Shown here in pieces: positions 31,031 through 41,613 of a stretch of DNA of 64,000 nucleotides. Origin of the DNA: an uncultured SAR86 cluster bacterium (lineage in GTDB: Bacteria > Pseudomonadota > Gammaproteobacteria > Magnimaribacterales > D2472); contig CACEHH010000002.1 of assembly GCA_902559345.1 (NCBI GenBank), positions 24,607 through 88,606 on the forward strand, read 5' to 3'. The notes under the pieces are model-generated. The model made no database searches. It was not told the DNA's origin and saw nothing but the letters and a program-made list of their open reading frames with translations. The first letter of the stretch is position 1. Each line of letters begins with the position of its first letter. The position numbers and the translations under genes are program-made.

Positions 31031-31597
31031 TTATTTTGAGTGTAGTATTTTTTGAGCTTGATCAATTTGATTATTACAAATCATATCGAATACCTCATTG
31101 AATTTTTTATATGCCTGAGCAATAAATTTTTTCTCTTTTGGAGAAAATTTTGTTAAAACCCAATTAGTCACATCTTTCTTAAGACCAGGATGCCCAATAC
31201 CAATCCTGATCCTAATATAATTATTCGTTCCTGTCTTGTTTAGTATATCTCGAAGGCCATTGTGACCACCATGACCTCCACCTTCTTTTATTCGAATGTC
31301 CCCAATTTTCAGGTCTAAATCATCATGAAAAATTATAATTTTATTTGATTTCAAACTAGTAGATTTAAGAAGTTTAGAAATTGTTCTACCAGATTCGTTC
31401 ATGTAATTAGTTGGAATTAACCACAAGACTTCACTTGAGTGTGACTCTCCAATTTTAGCTTCCAGTTTTGTTTTTTCATTAAATTTATCAAAGAATTGAG
31501 TTGATAAATTTTTTAACCAATCTTTACCAATATTATGACGTGTATTGTTATATTTAGAACCAGGGTTGCCTAAACCAATGATACATAACTTGTACAC
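31031..31597 (-). CDS. pth: Peptidyl-tRNA hydrolase
   Basis: LCIIGLGNPGSKYNNTRHNIG, HDDLDLKIG, GGHGGHNGLRDI. Start probably GTG at 31597; the upstream K-rich extension is out-of-frame reading of rplY. Confidence 0.92.
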   Translation of the reverse strand: MYKLCIIGLGNPGSKYNNTRHNIGKDWLKNLSTQFFDKFNEKTKLEAKIGESHSSEVLWLIPTNYMNESGRTISKLLKSTSLKSNKIIIFHDDLDLKIGDIRIKEGGGHGGHNGLRDILNKTGTNNYIRIRIGIGHPGLKKDVTNWVLTKFSPKEKKFIAQAYKKFNEVFDMICNNQIDQAQKILHSK

Positions 31598-31601
31598 TTT
31601 T

Positions 31602-32324
31602 TTAGCTTTCTTCAGAATTATCTTCTTTACTTTCTTCAGAATCTTCTGAAGCCGAATCATCTCCACTAGTTTCTTCAGAACTCTCTTCGCCTTCTGCAAC
31701 CTCTCCATCTTCAAGCTCTTCTTCGAGCACAGGATCTTCTTCAACTGCTTTAGGCGCGTTAACTGAAACAACCATTTGGTCTGTTTCATCAGTTAAGCCA
31801 GGAACTTCTGATCCTTCTGGAAGATCAATTTCAGTTAACCTTATAGATTCTCCAAGATGAAGATTTTCTATATCAACATCTATTGATTCAGGAATATTTC
31901 CAGCAAGACACATTATTTCAATTTCTCTAATTGCTTTTGCCACTACTCCGCCATCTTCTCTAATACCAATGCAATCTTCTTCATTTAAAAAATTAACTGG
32001 TATAACAACCTTAAGCTTTGTTTTTCTTGAAACTCTTTGAAAATCGGCATGAAGAAATTTACCTTTTGCCGGATCTTTCTGTAACTCTTTTAAAACAACC
32101 TTTTCTTCATTATCTCCGGTTTTAATAAGTAAAACTTGAGTATAGAAGAGTTCATTTTCAGATGCCTTGGTGAGCTCATTTAATTTAAGTTTGATATTAA
32201 TAGTTTCTTTTTCATCTCCGTAGACGATAGCAGGAACCATTCCGTCTATATTTCTTATAACTCTAGCTTTATTTGAGCCAGTTCTTTCTCTTACGTCTGC
32301 ATTTAGTATAATTTGATCTGTCAT
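31602..32324 (-). CDS. rplY: 50S ribosomal protein L25/Ctc with long acidic C-terminal tail
   Basis: 240 aa; AFQRV-type Ctc core (HADFQRVSRKTKLKVVIPVNF) plus a Glu/Ser/Asp-rich tail. Confidence 0.92.
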   Translation of the reverse strand: MTDQIILNADVRERTGSNKARVIRNIDGMVPAIVYGDEKETINIKLKLNELTKASENELFYTQVLLIKTGDNEEKVVLKELQKDPAKGKFLHADFQRVSRKTKLKVVIPVNFLNEEDCIGIREDGGVVAKAIREIEIMCLAGNIPESIDVDIENLHLGESIRLTEIDLPEGSEVPGLTDETDQMVVSVNAPKAVEEDPVLEEELEDGEVAEGEESSEETSGDDSASEDSEESKEDNSEES

Positions 32325-32332
32325 AATTCCCT

Positions 32333-33283
32333 CTATAAAAACATCTCGCTAAGCGATTCTTCATTACTAAGCCTTTTAATACATTCAGCAATTGTCGTTC
32401 CTACTGAAATGACGCGTATTTTACTGCATTTTTTAGCATCATGTGACAATGGTATTGAATTTGTTACAACAAGCTCATCAATTTTAGAGTCTTCAAGCCT
32501 TTCTATAGCCGGTCCAGAAAGCACCGGATGAGTAATATAAGCTTTTACTGCCTGCGCACCTTTTTCTTTTAATGCAGCTGCTGCATTACATAAAGTACCT
32601 GCAGTATCAATAATATCATCAGGGACAATACAAACTTTTCCTTCAATATCACCGATTATATTCATAACTTCAGATTGATTTGCAATAGCTCTCCTTTTAT
32701 CAATTATTGCTAAATCGGTATCATCTAAAAATTTTGCTAATGCTCTTGATCTCACCACTCCACCAACGTCAGGAGAAACTACAACTATTTCATCTCTTTC
32801 ATTGTTTGCTTTAATGTCTTCCATCATCAACTTGGTCGCATATACATTGTCTGCAGGCATATCAAAAAAACCTTGAATAGTTTCTGAATGAAGATCAATA
32901 GTTAAGACTCTATCAATTCCAACTGATGCAAACATATCTGCAACAACTTTTGCGCTAATCGGTACTCTAGCAGACCTTACTCTTCTATCTTGTCTTGCAT
33001 AGCCATAATATGGAACAACAGCAGTTATTCTTGATGCAGAGGATCTTTTTAAAGCATCTGCCAATAACATAAGCTCCATTAAATTTTTGTTTTGAGGAGT
33101 ACATGTAGATTGAATGATAAACGTATCATGACCTCTAACATTATCTTCAATTTGAACCTTTATTTCTCCATCTGAAAAATATCCTACCTCTGCTGCAGAA
33201 AGCGGTATTCCTAAGATCTCAGATACTTCTAATGCAAGATCTGGATTCGCAGTTCCTGTAAAGATATCTAAATTATTTTTCAT
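32333..33283 (-). CDS. prs: Ribose-phosphate pyrophosphokinase
   Basis: 316 aa; [39 protein letters not shown]. Confidence 0.96.
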   Translation of the reverse strand: MKNNLDIFTGTANPDLALEVSEILGIPLSAAEVGYFSDGEIKVQIEDNVRGHDTFIIQSTCTPQNKNLMELMLLADALKRSSASRITAVVPYYGYARQDRRVRSARVPISAKVVADMFASVGIDRVLTIDLHSETIQGFFDMPADNVYATKLMMEDIKANNERDEIVVVSPDVGGVVRSRALAKFLDDTDLAIIDKRRAIANQSEVMNIIGDIEGKVCIVPDDIIDTAGTLCNAAAALKEKGAQAVKAYITHPVLSGPAIERLEDSKIDELVVTNSIPLSHDAKKCSKIRVISVGTTIAECIKRLSNEESLSEMFL

Positions 33284-33313
33284 TTTAATTTCCCCATTGA
33301 ATATTATAAAGCA

Positions 33314-33388
33314 TGGCTGGGGTGGTAGGATTCGAACCTACGCATGACGGGATCAAAACCCGTTGCCTTACCGCTTGGCTACACCCCA
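33314..33388 (-). tRNA. tRNA-Gln (TTG)
   Basis: Reverse complement TGGGGTGTAGCCAAGCGGTAAGGCAACGGGTTTTGATCCCGTCATGCGTAGGTTCGAATCCTACCACCCCAGCCA. Confidence 0.95.
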
Positions 33389-33391
33389 ATA

Positions 33392-34207
33392 TCATTTGAT
33401 ATAACATATCGGCGAATATTGTAATGGTTTACAGAAAAAGAATCTCCAATTAGTTGGAATTTTTTTAAGAATTTCTTCGAGATCTTTCTTTCTCTCATAT
33501 GTAATAAACATACAAGATCCGCTCCCACTTAATTTTAAATCATAACTATGAGAGGCCTGATTATAAAATTTTTCTATTTTTTTATTTTGGTTTAAGAATA
33601 TATCCCAAAAACTATTTTGAGTATTACTTAGCTCTTCTTTGTTATTTCCTCTCCAAAGATCTAATATCTGAAACATTTCACCTGAAGAATTATTTATCAT
33701 TGGGTCAATTAATAATATTTTTTCTTTTATTGAATCATTTAATTCAAATTGGTCACCAATTCCTTTGGCTTTTGCATTAAATCCATATAAAAAGAATGGA
33801 ACATCAGCGCCAATTTTTTTACCAATATCAAATAATTCATCTCTATTCATATTAATGCCCCATAATTTATTTAAAGCAACAATAGTAGAAGCTGCATTAG
33901 AACTACCGCCACCTAAACCAGCCCCAATAGGTATATTTTTTTCAATTTTGATATTTACTCCGCATTTTTGTTTAGATTGACTCAGTAATAATTTTGCAGA
34001 CTTGTAAATGGTATTATTTTTCTTTGTTAAGAAAAGTTCATTTGATTCGATAGAGATACCATTATTAGTTTTTTCAAAAGACATGTAATCATATAGATCA
34101 ATGTATTGAAATGATGTTTCAATATCATGATACCCATCTGGTTTTTTATCTAATACTTTTAAATGAAGATTTATTTTGGCAGGGGAATCTGTAACAATTT
34201 TCATCAT
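33392..34207 (-). CDS. ispE: 4-diphosphocytidyl-2-C-methyl-D-erythritol kinase
   Basis: 271 aa; PAKINLHLKVLDKKPDGYHDIET, NIPIGAGLGGGSSNAA. Confidence 0.94.
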   Translation of the reverse strand: MMKIVTDSPAKINLHLKVLDKKPDGYHDIETSFQYIDLYDYMSFEKTNNGISIESNELFLTKKNNTIYKSAKLLLSQSKQKCGVNIKIEKNIPIGAGLGGGSSNAASTIVALNKLWGINMNRDELFDIGKKIGADVPFFLYGFNAKAKGIGDQFELNDSIKEKILLIDPMINNSSGEMFQILDLWRGNNKEELSNTQNSFWDIFLNQNKKIEKFYNQASHSYDLKLSGSGSCMFITYERKKDLEEILKKIPTNWRFFFCKPLQYSPICYIK

Positions 34208-34686
34208 TTTTTATAAAGAAATCCATTTATTGAAATGTCTTGATATTTAATTAAATAGTCTGTCTTATTATTTAATGTTTTGCATGTAAAATAAAAATCG
34301 ATATTTTCTATAGTTTTATCAATATTAAAACTTCTTGATAAAAGACACTGTTTCAACCAATATTTAAAGTTTCTGTTAATTTCATCAGGAACATAAAATG
34401 GTTCGCTATATTCCGTTGGCAGGAGAATTAAGTTCTTTTTTTGATCAACTTTAATCTTTAGAACATTTCCATAAAAAGGTTTCTTAATCTGTATAATAGA
34501 ATCTTTATTGGAAAAGCTTATATCTATATTGAACGATGATTGTTCAATATTGTTATAATCTAAAAGTAATTTCCCCTTATAAGGGGGAAGACTATTATCG
34601 TCATTTATTGAAACGCAAGAGGCAGACAAACATACAACCAAAGTATAAAAGATTTTTTTAATTATGGAATTACAGTTATTTGGCAT
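34204..34686 (-). CDS. lolB: Outer membrane lipoprotein LolB-like
   Basis: 160 aa with lipobox-like LSASC; position between ispE and divergent hemA as in other Gammaproteobacteria. Confidence 0.65.
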   Translation of the reverse strand: MPNNCNSIIKKIFYTLVVCLSASCVSINDDNSLPPYKGKLLLDYNNIEQSSFNIDISFSNKDSIIQIKKPFYGNVLKIKVDQKKNLILLPTEYSEPFYVPDEINRNFKYWLKQCLLSRSFNIDKTIENIDFYFTCKTLNNKTDYLIKYQDISINGFLYKK

Positions 34687-35896
34687 AAATCACAAGACCT
34701 CTAATGTCTCTGAGAGAGAAAAATTCATTATAAATGAGTCTAACCAAATTTTATTAGATAATCATTTAAAAAAGATATTTAAAAATAAATTAGATTCTTT
34801 TTTTGGCATATCTACATGTAACAGAAGTGAGTTTTATTTTTATGGTAAATCAGAAATATTATCAGAAGTTTTTAATGAAGTGATGATAACACTTAATATT
34901 AAAGATATAAGAAAAGATAGTTTTTACTTTTTGAATGGCCATGATGCCTTAGTGCATATGTCAAAAGTAGCATCTGGTATAGATTCACAAGTGCTTGGTG
35001 AGCAAGAAATATTAGGCCAGTTTAAAAATGCAATTAGAAGTGCAAAGGAACTTAAGATTCTAAATGGTAAATTATTAAATTTTTCTGATAAAGTAATTGA
35101 GATATCAAAAAAAGCTAGAACTCAAACAAATATAGGTCTTAATCCATTATCAGTTAGCGGGCTGGCGCTTAAGTTGGTTCAAAATATATTTGAAGATCCC
35201 AAAGACCAAAATGTCTTGATAGTCGGAGCAGGTTCTTTGGCAAATAGCGTAATGAATAATTTTTTTAAGAAAGGTATATGTAGAATTAAATCAGTAAATA
35301 GGAGCGTAAAGAAAATTAAACTTGATAATGATTATGAGATTTTATCTTCGTCATTAGATTCCCTTCATGACGAGTTAGAAATAACTGACATTGTCATAGC
35401 TTCTTCAACAACTGAATTACCCCTAATAGGAAAAGGGGCTATTGAGAATGCTTTGAAGGCAAGAAAGAACAAACCTATTTTATTGATAGATTTAGGCGTG
35501 CCAAGAAATATTGAGGAAGAGATAAAAAGTATTGAGCAAGCATATTTATTTTCCATTGATGATATTGAAAAAATAACTCAAGAAAATTATGGCCAGCGTA
35601 CAATTGAAGCAGAAAAAGCCATGAATATTATTGCGTTAGAATCACAAACAGCTCTAGACTCTTCTCATTTAAAAAATTCTAAAGATAGAATCAATAATGA
35701 GTTAAATGAATTCTTAAGTAATTTATCATCTGATGAGCTTATACAATTTAAGTCTTCAAAAGACTTTTCTGAATTAGTAAATGCAATTAAGACCTCGGAT
35801 ATTAATAATGAGGAATCAAATAATTTTGAAGGTTTAAAGAACTTAGATAATCATATTATTGAATCCATGATTAAAAGATATATTGAAAATGCATGA
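34664..35896 (+). CDS. hemA: Glutamyl-tRNA reductase
   Basis: 410 aa; GINHKTSNVSEREKF, STCNRSEFY, VASGIDSQVLGEQEILGQ. Confidence 0.95.
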   Translation: MELQLFGINHKTSNVSEREKFIINESNQILLDNHLKKIFKNKLDSFFGISTCNRSEFYFYGKSEILSEVFNEVMITLNIKDIRKDSFYFLNGHDALVHMSKVASGIDSQVLGEQEILGQFKNAIRSAKELKILNGKLLNFSDKVIEISKKARTQTNIGLNPLSVSGLALKLVQNIFEDPKDQNVLIVGAGSLANSVMNNFFKKGICRIKSVNRSVKKIKLDNDYEILSSSLDSLHDELEITDIVIASSTTELPLIGKGAIENALKARKNKPILLIDLGVPRNIEEEIKSIEQAYLFSIDDIEKITQENYGQRTIEAEKAMNIIALESQTALDSSHLKNSKDRINNELNEFLSNLSSDELIQFKSSKDFSELVNAIKTSDINNEESNNFEGLKNLDNHIIESMIKRYIENA

Positions 35897-36974
35897 ATCA
35901 ATGCTTAAGAAGCTTGATCAGCTTCAAAATAGAATTAATGAAATCGAATCTCTCTTAGTAGATTCTGAAACAGTTAAAGATATCGAAAGATATACGCTTT
36001 TAAATAAAGAATTTGCAGAATTAAAGCCTATAGTTGATAAATTTGACGAATATAAGCAAGTAACAAAAAGTATTGATGATGCCAATGAAATTATAGAGTC
36101 TGGTGATAAAGAGTTAAAAAGTTTAGCAGAAGAAGAAATCCAGAAAGCTGCAGAAAAGCCTAAAAAACTAGAGAAAGAGTTAAAGTTAATGCTCCTCCCT
36201 AAGGACTCAGCAGATGATGGTTCTGCCTATCTAGAGATTAGAGCTGGAGCAGGTGGTGATGAGGCTGGTATTTTTGCTGGCGATCTTTTTAGAATGTATT
36301 CTCGACTTTCTGAAAGAGAGGGTTGGAATTTGGAAGTAATTGATATTAAACAATCTGAACAAGGTGGCTTAAAAGAGGTTGTGGCAAAACTTGAAGGAAA
36401 AAGTGTCTTCAAAGTTCTTAAGTTTGAATCTGGAGTCCATAGGGTTCAGAGAGTTCCAGAAACCGAGTCTCAAGGCAGAATCCATACATCAACATGCACT
36501 GTTGCAATTTTGCCCGAAGTAGAAGAAATTCAAGATATTAATATTGATAAGAATGATCTTAGGGTTGATACTTTTAGAGCATCTGGCGCTGGGGGACAGC
36601 ATGTTAACAAGACAGACTCTGCAGTTCGTTTAACTCATATTCCAACAGGAATAGTAGTCGAATGCCAAGATGGAAGATCTCAACATAAAAATAAAGAGAA
36701 AGCATTATCTCTTCTAGCAGCAAAATTAAAGCAGCAGGAAATAGACAGCCAACAAGAAAGCATTGCAAGCGAAAGAAAAATTTTAGTTGGTACTGGAGAT
36801 AGGAGTGAAAAAATTAGAACATATAACTTCCCTCAAGGCAGAATGACTGATCATAGAATTAAACTCACACAGCATAATCTTGATCAAATTATGGATGGTG
36901 ATATTAAGACCATTTGTGATGCATTGTTGGCAGAAAACCAACTTGCTATGCTCTCACAACTCGAATCAGAATAA
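35889..36974 (+). CDS. prfA: Peptide chain release factor 1
   Basis: RASGAGGQHVNKTDSAVRLTHIPTGI (GGQ) motif; downstream of hemA. Confidence 0.95.
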   Translation: MHESMLKKLDQLQNRINEIESLLVDSETVKDIERYTLLNKEFAELKPIVDKFDEYKQVTKSIDDANEIIESGDKELKSLAEEEIQKAAEKPKKLEKELKLMLLPKDSADDGSAYLEIRAGAGGDEAGIFAGDLFRMYSRLSEREGWNLEVIDIKQSEQGGLKEVVAKLEGKSVFKVLKFESGVHRVQRVPETESQGRIHTSTCTVAILPEVEEIQDINIDKNDLRVDTFRASGAGGQHVNKTDSAVRLTHIPTGIVVECQDGRSQHKNKEKALSLLAAKLKQQEIDSQQESIASERKILVGTGDRSEKIRTYNFPQGRMTDHRIKLTQHNLDQIMDGDIKTICDALLAENQLAMLSQLESE

Positions 36975-37808
36975 TTGTCTAAAAATCTAAACTATTTTCA
37001 AAATATTATTGATCAGGCATTTAAGGCTGAATCGAATGTTAAAAACGAATTTATTTTTTATTTAAAAGAAAAATTACAATTTAAGGATGATGATATTTAT
37101 GTAAATAAAGAAAAAATATTTACAGATTCCGAGGCGAGTCTTGTTAACGATTTTATTCAAAAAAAGAAAGCTGGAATTCCATTAGACTACATAATTAATT
37201 CAAGCAAATTTTACGAGGAAGAATTTTATGTTGATCAAAGAGTCTTAATACCAAGACCAGAGACCGAACTTTTAGTAGATTTTGTAAATAGTTATGATTT
37301 CCCTAAGAAAATAAAAATTTTAGATGCTGGAACAGGATCAGGTTGTATAGGAATATCGATTGCTCTAAAGAATCCGAATTTTGATATTTATGGATCTGAT
37401 TATTCATTAGATGCTTTAAATGTGGCAAGTCTTAATAAAAACGCATTTAAAATAAAAAATTTTTCATTAATCTGCTCAGATTGGCTTTCTTGTTTTGAAG
37501 AAGATTCTTTTGATGTCATTATAAGTAATCCACCATACATAACAAAAGATGATAAACACCTAGATAACTTAATATATGAGCCCTATGAGGCTCTAGTAGC
37601 ATCTGATGGCGGTTTAGCAGATATCAAAACAATTACTGAACAATCTTCTAAGATACTAAAAAAGGGTGGGATGCTCATTTATGAGCATGGATACGATCAG
37701 TCAGATCAAGTTGATAGCATATTTAATGATTTCGGTTTTATAGATTCAAAATCTGTAAAAGATTATCAAGGGATCAAGCGAATAAGTTATTCATTTTTGA
37801 CTTATTAG
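36975..37808 (+). CDS. prmC: Peptide chain release factor N5-glutamine methyltransferase
   Basis: 277 aa, TTG start; IPRPETELLVD, DAGTGSGCIGISIAL, SNPPYI. Confidence 0.93.
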   Translation: MSKNLNYFQNIIDQAFKAESNVKNEFIFYLKEKLQFKDDDIYVNKEKIFTDSEASLVNDFIQKKKAGIPLDYIINSSKFYEEEFYVDQRVLIPRPETELLVDFVNSYDFPKKIKILDAGTGSGCIGISIALKNPNFDIYGSDYSLDALNVASLNKNAFKIKNFSLICSDWLSCFEEDSFDVIISNPPYITKDDKHLDNLIYEPYEALVASDGGLADIKTITEQSSKILKKGGMLIYEHGYDQSDQVDSIFNDFGFIDSKSVKDYQGIKRISYSFLTY

Positions 37809-39253
37809 GTCCCGCAAAATGTGACGTATGGAAACTCACTGTTTGAAGGATTTAAATAATCTTCAGAGATATTTTGCTTCTTATAGGGATTTTCAAATAT
37901 TTCTAAAAGCTTATTAATTTTAGACATATCATTATTAACAGCATTATTAAGCGCTTCTTCAATAATATGATTTCTTGGAATATAACAAGGGTTAATACAG
38001 TTCATATCTTTTGCTATTTTTTTAATTCCAGTATTTTTTATAGTCAATTCTTGAACCCAATTTTGATACCAATCATCAAAATTTTTTACACTTCTAAATA
38101 CTGAATCTTTTAATTTTTTCTCTTTGATAAGCACTTTCGATAAATCTGTAAAAGATAAAGTAAAGTCTATAGAATCAGATTCTAAAATTTTTAAATAGTT
38201 CTTTATTAGCTCAATATTTCTTTTATCAATATCTAGCAAACCTAATTTTTGTCCAATATCTCTATAAAAGTATTCTTGATATGAAGGCATAGTTAGCTGA
38301 AGTACCTCAGTGAGTTGTTTTACTGATTTTTCAAGATTTTCATTAATAAGCGGAATAAGAGTTTCAGCAAATTTTGATAAATTCCATACAAGTATCGCTG
38401 GTTGATTTTGGTAACAATATCTTCCATTATGATCAATAGAGCTAAAGACAGTTCTTGGATCATATCTATCCATAAAAGCACATGGACCGTAATCGATCGT
38501 CTCACCAGAAATTGCCATATTATCTGTATTCATAACTCCATGAATAAAACCAACACTCATCCATTTAGAAATCAAATAAGCTTGTTTATCACATACGGCA
38601 GCAAAGAAACTTAGGTATTTATTATCTGTATTATTCAATTCTGGATAATGTCTATTTATTGAATAATCAGCAAGTGCTTTTAAAATTTCATTGTTTTTAC
38701 TTCTTGCATATTGAAATGTACCGATTCTAATATGACTTTTTGCAACTCGAGTAAGAATTCCTCCAGGTTGCTCAGTTTCTCTTAAAACTATTTCATTAGT
38801 TTTGATAGCTGAAAGAGATCTTGTAGTTGGAATATTTATTGAATGCATAAATTCACTAATAACATATTCTCTTAGAACAGGACTTAAAGCAGATTTGCCA
38901 TCTCCTCTTCTTGAAAAAGGAGTTTGACCGATTCCTTTTAGCTGAATATCCTTATTTTTAATTTCTCCCAAGAGTATTGCTCTTCCATCACCTAATTGAG
39001 GATTAAAATGTCCAAATTGATGACCTGAATAAGCTTGTGCTATTGGGTTGGAGCTCTTTGGTAAACTAGTCCCAGAAAAAATATTTAAACATTCTTTGGA
39101 ATCAATAAATTTTCTATCAATACCAAGCTCTTCAGCAAGACTATAGTTTTTTAATAAAATTTCAGATCTTGGAAAGCCAGTAGGGTTACATTTTTCACAT
39201 ATTTCACTCAACTCTTTTGCATAAGAGTTTTCAAAATTAATAAAATAAGACAC
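37805..39253 (-). CDS. selO: SelO/YdiU family protein adenylyltransferase (pseudokinase fold)
   Basis: 482 aa; AYSGHQFGHFNPQLGDGRAILLGE, LKGIGQTPFSRRGDGKSALSPVLREY, GVMNTDNMAISGETIDYGPCAFMD; C-terminal Cys in FCGT. Confidence 0.92.
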   Translation of the reverse strand: MSYFINFENSYAKELSEICEKCNPTGFPRSEILLKNYSLAEELGIDRKFIDSKECLNIFSGTSLPKSSNPIAQAYSGHQFGHFNPQLGDGRAILLGEIKNKDIQLKGIGQTPFSRRGDGKSALSPVLREYVISEFMHSINIPTTRSLSAIKTNEIVLRETEQPGGILTRVAKSHIRIGTFQYARSKNNEILKALADYSINRHYPELNNTDNKYLSFFAAVCDKQAYLISKWMSVGFIHGVMNTDNMAISGETIDYGPCAFMDRYDPRTVFSSIDHNGRYCYQNQPAILVWNLSKFAETLIPLINENLEKSVKQLTEVLQLTMPSYQEYFYRDIGQKLGLLDIDKRNIELIKNYLKILESDSIDFTLSFTDLSKVLIKEKKLKDSVFRSVKNFDDWYQNWVQELTIKNTGIKKIAKDMNCINPCYIPRNHIIEEALNNAVNNDMSKINKLLEIFENPYKKQNISEDYLNPSNSEFPYVTFCGT

Positions 39254-39260
39254 TTAACTG

Positions 39261-39926
39261 TTATTCAACAAATTTTACAAACGAATTTAACTCTTCTCTT
39301 TTAGTTCTATAATTGTTTATAGGATCATTTTTATCCTCGTAACCGATTGCTACACCACACCAAACTATCTCATTGTCAGGGTGGTTTATAATTTCTTTGA
39401 CAGTTTTTGGATAAATCGACCATGATTCTTGCAAGCATAGTCCCAAACCATGATGAATGGCACTAAGCCATAGATTTTCTAAGAACATTCCAACATGGCC
39501 CCAACCATTGCTTCCAAATGATCTATCGATAGTAATAATCATACCTAATGGCGCACCAAAAAAATTGTAATTTTCCCTTATCTGCTTAAACCTAGAATCT
39601 AAATCATCCTTTTCAATAGATAATGCCTCATACATATCTGCACCACATTCGTACCTTCTTTTTTTATATTCATCTGCCAGAGGTTTAGGATATATCTCAT
39701 ATTCAATTTCTTCTTGCACACCAGTATCAAAGTTATTAAGAGTTTTTTCAGCTAATTTTTTTTTGGATTCCTTATTTAGGACATAAACTTTCCAAGGTTG
39801 TATGTTTCCTCCTGAGGGAGCTGAGCCAGCCATCTTAAGAATTTCTTTTATTTTATCCATGCTAGGAACTTCATCTGTGAAAGCCCTTACAGAAAATCTA
39901 TTTTCAATACCTTCTTTTATATTCAT
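39261..39926 (-). CDS. Nitroreductase family protein
   Basis: NRFSVRAFTDEVPSMDKIKEILKMAGSAPSGGNIQPWKVYVL, NHPDNEIVWCGVAIGYED. Start refined from 40064 to 39926. Confidence 0.88.
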   Translation of the reverse strand: MNIKEGIENRFSVRAFTDEVPSMDKIKEILKMAGSAPSGGNIQPWKVYVLNKESKKKLAEKTLNNFDTGVQEEIEYEIYPKPLADEYKKRRYECGADMYEALSIEKDDLDSRFKQIRENYNFFGAPLGMIITIDRSFGSNGWGHVGMFLENLWLSAIHHGLGLCLQESWSIYPKTVKEIINHPDNEIVWCGVAIGYEDKNDPINNYRTKREELNSFVKFVE

Positions 39927-39995
39927 AATTTTTGTTATCAAATAATGTTGCTTCTTATATAATTTATAACAAACAAGATAAGGGAGCAATTTAAA

Positions 39996-41612
39996 ATGAT
40001 TGGAGATATGCAAAAGTGGACACCCAATGTTGCAGGGATTATTGAACATGCAAAAGAAATTCATCCAAAAACAGAAATAATAAGCAGATTAGTTTCAGGA
40101 GAAGTTCATCGATCAAATTATGAAGAAGTTTGTATTAGGTCAAGAAAACTAGCATCCGCTCTAGAAAAAGATGGTGTAAAAAATGGAGATGTAGTTGCAA
40201 CCCTAGCTCTTAATACATATAGGCATCTTGAGATGTATTATGGTATCTCTGGTATGGGTGCGGTAACTCATACCCTTAATTTTAGATTACATCCTGAACA
40301 GGCTGTCTATATTATCAACCATGCTGAAGATAAAATTATCTTTGTTGAACTCCCATTTGTTCCTATTTTAGAAGCATTACAAGATAAGTTAATAACAGTA
40401 GAGAAATATATTGTTTTATGCGAGGAAGATGAATTGCCTGAGACTTTACTTAAGAATGCTATTTCCTATGAGGAATATATTAAGGATGGCGATGAAAATT
40501 ATATATGGCCAACTCTAGACGATGATGCAGCATGCGCTTTGTGTTATACATCTGGAACAACAGGAAATCCAAAAGGAGTTCTTTACAGCCACAAATCAAA
40601 TGTTATTCATGCTCAAGCTGCTTTGACAGCAATGACAATTCAACCAGATGATTCAATTCTTATGGTTGTTCCGCTATTCCATGTTCTAGCATGGGGTATT
40701 CCATATTTTGGTCCAATGAATGGACTGAAATTGGTAATGCCAGGCATGCAAATGGAAGGAGAACCTTTATATGAATTAATTGATCAAGAAGATGTAACAT
40801 TGGCATTTGGCGTTCCAACAATATGGATGGGATTATTAGCCTATTGCAGAGAAAACAATAAAGTACTTACTTCAGTAAAGAATACAATAATTGGCGGCTC
40901 AGCTTTATCTCTTGCAACTTTGCAAGAGTTTGATGAAGTGCATGATGTTAACGTAATTCATGCTTGGGGCATGACAGAAATGAGCCCATTAGGAACTACA
41001 AATGTTCCAACGCCGGAAATGGAAAGCATGTCAAAAGAAGAAAAGTATGCAATTCAGCTTAAACAAGGAAGACCTATATACGGCGTTGAATTAAAAGTTG
41101 TAGATGATGCAGGTAACGAGCTTCCTAAAGATGGAGAATCACAAGGCCATTTAATGGTAAGAGGACCATGGATACTTCAGAAATATTTTAAAGCAGATAA
41201 AGATGCTGTTGATGGAGAAGGGTGGTTTGACACTGGAGATATATCAGTGCTAGATCAAGATGGATATATGACCATCAAAGACAGAGCTAAAGATGTAATT
41301 AAATCAGGTGGTGAGTGGATTAGTTCAATTGATTTAGAAAATGCTGCTTTTGGACATCCAGAAGTTGCAGAAGCTTGTGTTGTTGGTATCCCTCACCCTA
41401 AATGGGATGAGAGACCTATGTTATTCATTGTGACTAACTCAGGTGATCCGATTGAGAAAGAAAGTATTATCGAATTTTTAAGCGATAAAGTAGCAAAGTG
41501 GTGGTTGCCAGATGAAATCATTTTCTTAAAAGAATTGCCTCATGGAGCAACGGGTAAGCTTCAAAAATTCGAACTTAGAGAAGAATATAGTAACCATTAT
41601 ATGGAGAAATAA
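39996..41612 (+). CDS. AMP-binding acyl-CoA synthetase (AlkK/DmdB-like clade)
   Basis: 538 aa; [55 protein letters not shown]. Confidence 0.9.
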   Translation: MIGDMQKWTPNVAGIIEHAKEIHPKTEIISRLVSGEVHRSNYEEVCIRSRKLASALEKDGVKNGDVVATLALNTYRHLEMYYGISGMGAVTHTLNFRLHPEQAVYIINHAEDKIIFVELPFVPILEALQDKLITVEKYIVLCEEDELPETLLKNAISYEEYIKDGDENYIWPTLDDDAACALCYTSGTTGNPKGVLYSHKSNVIHAQAALTAMTIQPDDSILMVVPLFHVLAWGIPYFGPMNGLKLVMPGMQMEGEPLYELIDQEDVTLAFGVPTIWMGLLAYCRENNKVLTSVKNTIIGGSALSLATLQEFDEVHDVNVIHAWGMTEMSPLGTTNVPTPEMESMSKEEKYAIQLKQGRPIYGVELKVVDDAGNELPKDGESQGHLMVRGPWILQKYFKADKDAVDGEGWFDTGDISVLDQDGYMTIKDRAKDVIKSGGEWISSIDLENAAFGHPEVAEACVVGIPHPKWDERPMLFIVTNSGDPIEKESIIEFLSDKVAKWWLPDEIIFLKELPHGATGKLQKFELREEYSNHYMEK

Positions 41613-41613
41613 A

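Noticed and set aside
31598-31789. Lys-rich N-terminal extension of the pth ORF
   Set aside because: Out-of-frame reading of the Glu-rich tail of rplY; the real pth start is near 31597 where the LCIIGLGNPG motif begins.
35883-36974. Possible programmed frameshift in the release factor gene
   Set aside because: Gene is prfA (RF1), continuous in one frame; frameshift control is a prfB feature.
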